Shown here: positions 47,282 to 49,618 of the stretch, piece by piece
How the letters are laid out: every line of letters begins with the position of its first letter
Numbering within the stretch: position 1 is the first letter of the stretch
Program-made: the position numbers and the translations under genes
IMG/VR virus record: IMGVR_UViG_3300032087_000961
Coordinates: 1 to 49,618 of that record
Direction: 5' to 3' (one strand)
DNA length: 49,618 nt
Origin: a virus
The notes under the pieces: model-generated
Databases searched by the model: none
Told to the model about the DNA's origin: nothing
What the model saw: only the letters and a program-made list of their open reading frames with translations

Positions 47282-49126
47282 TTAATATCCTGTAACAAAA
47301 TTATTCGGACGCGGCTTGAATACACGCCTTGCATTTGTTCCTTGTTGCGATTTTACACTATTTTTACCTCGTTTGGCAATTGCATCCATGTTAATATTTA
47401 AAAGAGCAAATCCAGCCGTAGCATAAACACGGCAATCTAACGCTTCATTTCGCGCTCTAATCTTGATCCATTCACGTCTTTGCCTGCCCTTGAAGTATCG
47501 AATTACCTTCTTTTCAGCCGTCAACATTCTGAAATATTCTTCACTTCTATCAGTCGGAAAGTGACAATATCCATCCATATCATCAGTAGCTTTTAGACGT
47601 GCATAGATTAATTCTTTTGCTGTATCCGTTCCAACAGGAAATAGATTTATCTTACCAATATTATTTTTTGACGGTCTACCAATAATTGGTTTACCTTCAC
47701 CACCAACACCCTTAATAGCAAATATTCTTTTACCCGTTCTATTCTTTACATAATTATATACAGCTTGTGTAAAGTGACCGCCACTATCAATCATGGTTGC
47801 TCTAATTGGCATATCACCAAATTCAGCATGGTAATATTTCTGGCTTACGATTTCATCAAAGTCTTTCCATAGCTGTTTACTGGATGGATCACCATATATT
47901 TCATTATATTCAAGGGAATAACTGCTTTCATTTCTAGTCCAGCCAACCACTTCATATGCAATTCGATCATCTTGAACATCAGCACCGCACGTAATAACCA
48001 GGACGTCATCAGGCACATTATCGCCCCAATCCTCACGTCTTTGGAATAGATCAAACTCGTCTACTCCTTCTCCTTCTTCTTCAAATGTCTCACCTAAAGT
48101 TGTGTTTATCCAAGTTCTTAGCCTCATTGGATCACTTTTAGACTGCAAGAAATCCCTGACTATATCAGCTAGTGGCGTCCACGGGGAATATATACCTGAC
48201 AAATGAAAGCCAGCAGTTTTACCATCACCTTCAGCCGTTTTAATCCATTTGCCAGCCCGTATAGCTCGCCATCTGGCCGCATCATTCCACAATGAACCAC
48301 AATTAGCACACGAATATTCTGCTGTATTAGGATCATTGTCAGTCCAAATAACTTGTGACCACTTCAAATCTTGGGAATGACCACAATCCTTGCAGCCGAC
48401 AAAAAATTTTCTTTTATCACTATTTTCATAAGCCGCTTCTATTCTGCTAGCGTTTTTCTCAGTAGGAGTAGAAACCATAATAATCTTTCTGTTCCAGAAT
48501 GTTGCTGACCTTTTACGGGCTAAAGATACTGGATCACCTTCTGTACCAGCACTTATTGGGTATCTGTCAACCTCATCACATAATATTATTCGGCAAGGTC
48601 TAGATGCCAATGAACTTGGACTATTAGCACCACAAGCTGTAACATGACCGCCAGAAAATACCTTATGCAAAGTTGTATTGCCGCTATCTCTTGATCTTGG
48701 GTCTTTTATTTTCTCCGATAATACTGGTGTATCTCTTATGGCTGGAGCAAGCCTATCCTTAGACCAAGTTTGTGCCATTTCCAAAGTAGGCTGAACCACC
48801 AACATTGGCGCTGGGTCTTGATGTATATGGAAACCTACAACATTATTAATAAGCTCAGTCTTACCAATTTGTGCAGCCGTCATTAATACGATATTTTCTA
48901 TATCTGGATCACTTACAGCATCCATCATGCCACGCTGATATTCGGCTCTACTGGTTGACCAGCGGCCAGCTTCAGCAGAACTTTCACTGGATAATTGTCT
49001 ATATTTGTCAGCCCATTGTGAAACCGTTAAATCTGGCGGTGGCGCTAAAGCCGTGGCCATTACTTCTTCAAGTCTACGTCTTAATTTTTCACTCTGCTGC
49101 TTGTTTACCGTATCCGACCAAATCAC
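47282..49126 (-). CDS. terL: Terminase large subunit, gpA type (siphovirus half)
   Basis: The 614-residue protein starts with GTG at 49126. It has Walker A AAQIGKTE (84-91), Walker B IILCDE (180-185), a coupling segment IMVSTPTEKNASRIEAAY and a zinc-like CKDCGHS ... YSCANCG pair. The nuclease half includes LVITCGADVQDDRIAYEVVG, MIDSGGHFTQAVYNYVKNRT and NEALDCRVYATAGFALLNI. This is the phage lambda GpA/PF05876 family that cuts cos ends. Its start overlaps the Nu1-like gene by 38 bases. It is distinct from the terL at 7049-8308. Confidence 0.93.
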   Translation of the reverse strand: MIWSDTVNKQQSEKLRRRLEEVMATALAPPPDLTVSQWADKYRQLSSESSAEAGRWSTSRAEYQRGMMDAVSDPDIENIVLMTAAQIGKTELINNVVGFHIHQDPAPMLVVQPTLEMAQTWSKDRLAPAIRDTPVLSEKIKDPRSRDSGNTTLHKVFSGGHVTACGANSPSSLASRPCRIILCDEVDRYPISAGTEGDPVSLARKRSATFWNRKIIMVSTPTEKNASRIEAAYENSDKRKFFVGCKDCGHSQDLKWSQVIWTDNDPNTAEYSCANCGSLWNDAARWRAIRAGKWIKTAEGDGKTAGFHLSGIYSPWTPLADIVRDFLQSKSDPMRLRTWINTTLGETFEEEGEGVDEFDLFQRREDWGDNVPDDVLVITCGADVQDDRIAYEVVGWTRNESSYSLEYNEIYGDPSSKQLWKDFDEIVSQKYYHAEFGDMPIRATMIDSGGHFTQAVYNYVKNRTGKRIFAIKGVGGEGKPIIGRPSKNNIGKINLFPVGTDTAKELIYARLKATDDMDGYCHFPTDRSEEYFRMLTAEKKVIRYFKGRQRREWIKIRARNEALDCRVYATAGFALLNINMDAIAKRGKNSVKSQQGTNARRVFKPRPNNFVTGY

Positions 49127-49553
49127 TTAATGCGTCTTTCATGTTCATTTCTATTAATAACTTAGCTTCCTTGACATTAGCACTAGCATGGACTTCAGCA
49201 GCTATTTTTGACGGCAAAGCTAATAACTTAGTCTTAGCCTTTAATAATTGCTTCTCAAAGTCTTTAGCCACCAATTCAATATAGACTAGATCACCACGTT
49301 CTATAGCGTTTTCCATCTCTTTTGCATCAGCTTGTTCTTTAGCAAGCCTAGCACGTTCAGCACCTAAGTCTAAATCACCAGCCGCAGCCCTACCAGATGC
49401 AATAGCCCTAAAATGCTTAATATATTCGGCTCTTACTTCATCAATATTGTATTTACCACGTGGTTTTTTAGTTATTACACCATCGTCAATTAGCTTTGAT
49501 AAAGCCTGTTGTGATGTGTTCAAATGTTGCGCTACGTCGGCTAGTTTTGACAT
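49089..49553 (-). CDS. terS: Terminase small subunit, Nu1-like
   Basis: The start is ATG 49553 (MSKLADVAQHLNTSQQALSK), giving 154 residues. The winged helix-turn-helix is LADVAQHLNTSQQALSKLID followed by GVITKKPRGKYNIDEVRAEY. A long helical segment follows (LDLGAERARLAKEQADAKEM). This matches lambda Nu1-type small terminases (DNA binding, then dimerisation and partner helices). It is the first gene of the lambda-like late module. Only 65 bases remain to the window edge. Confidence 0.82.
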   Translation of the reverse strand: MSKLADVAQHLNTSQQALSKLIDDGVITKKPRGKYNIDEVRAEYIKHFRAIASGRAAAGDLDLGAERARLAKEQADAKEMENAIERGDLVYIELVAKDFEKQLLKAKTKLLALPSKIAAEVHASANVKEAKLLIEMNMKDALSDLVGYGKQAAE

Positions 49554-49618
49554 AATATTACACAACCCCCTAATATAGTTTCTATCGCTAGAAATAATTT
49601 GCAGTCCGAATTACCAGA
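49554..49618. other. Right window edge: no gene seen
   Basis: These 65 bases lie upstream of the Nu1-like gene. They are AT-rich and hold no open frame with a ribosome site. A cos site or late promoter might lie just beyond the edge, but nothing here shows it. Confidence 0.5.

Noticed and set aside
1-49618. Tandem prophages in a bacterial chromosome
   Set aside because: No integrase, excisionase, attachment repeats or host genes were found. It remains possible only if these lie outside the window.

Overview
The window is double-stranded DNA tailed-phage DNA, with no ribosomal, tRNA, integrase or recognisable host gene. The AT-rich base composition, an SU10-type capsid protein, a holin of the alphaproteobacterial 3-TM kind, and many tiny lysine-rich virion-associated proteins suggest marine phages of a Gram-negative, possibly alphaproteobacterial, host. 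The host call is inference.

The most important feature is that two different phage morphogenesis systems sit side by side. Positions 1 to about 32.4 kb read as an almost complete short-tailed phage: small and large terminase (7049-8666), a ParB-like/DNA methylase gene (8856-10130), a replication block with a lambda-O-like initiator and internal iterons (10293-11507), a small HTH repressor with a two-way promoter region (11619-11887), a rightward recombination and repair block (11887-14457: annealing protein, SSB, NinB-like, nuclease, zinc-finger, HNH-like), an inverted rusA, a rightward block of small unknown genes driven by a near-consensus promoter (14948-16379), a lysis block (endolysin, spanin-like, holin, EF-hand membrane protein; 16519-18928), the head block (capsid, scaffold, portal; 19139-24063), ejection-type proteins, and a tail hub (29467-30945). 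Positions about 33 to 49.6 kb are a lambda-type siphovirus late module in canonical order: Nu1-like terS, gpA-like terL, gpW-like joiner, portal, a protease-capsid fusion, FII-like, U-like, tail tube, G/GT frameshift pair, tape measure, tail-tip proteins, NlpC-like, J-like, tail-fibre chaperone.

The two halves meet at a receptor-binding or fibre cassette (30953-33775) that is homologous to the cassette at the left edge (1-3860). The left edge cuts into a gene whose start matches the start of 30953-32410. The first 32.4 kb would therefore nearly close on itself as a circle. Either the contig joins two co-occurring phages through a shared fibre cassette (assembly artefact), or the molecule truly carries both modules. 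The sequence alone cannot decide. The cassette encodes three paralogues with exactly seven 50-odd-residue repeats, predicted to be seven-bladed beta-propellers with velcro closure, and one paralogue that lacks the propeller entirely.

Within each half the genes are densely packed, with many 1-4 base start/stop overlaps indicating translational coupling. In the short-tailed half, the leftward strand carries packaging, virion, lysis and replication genes, and the rightward strand carries recombination and early accessory genes.
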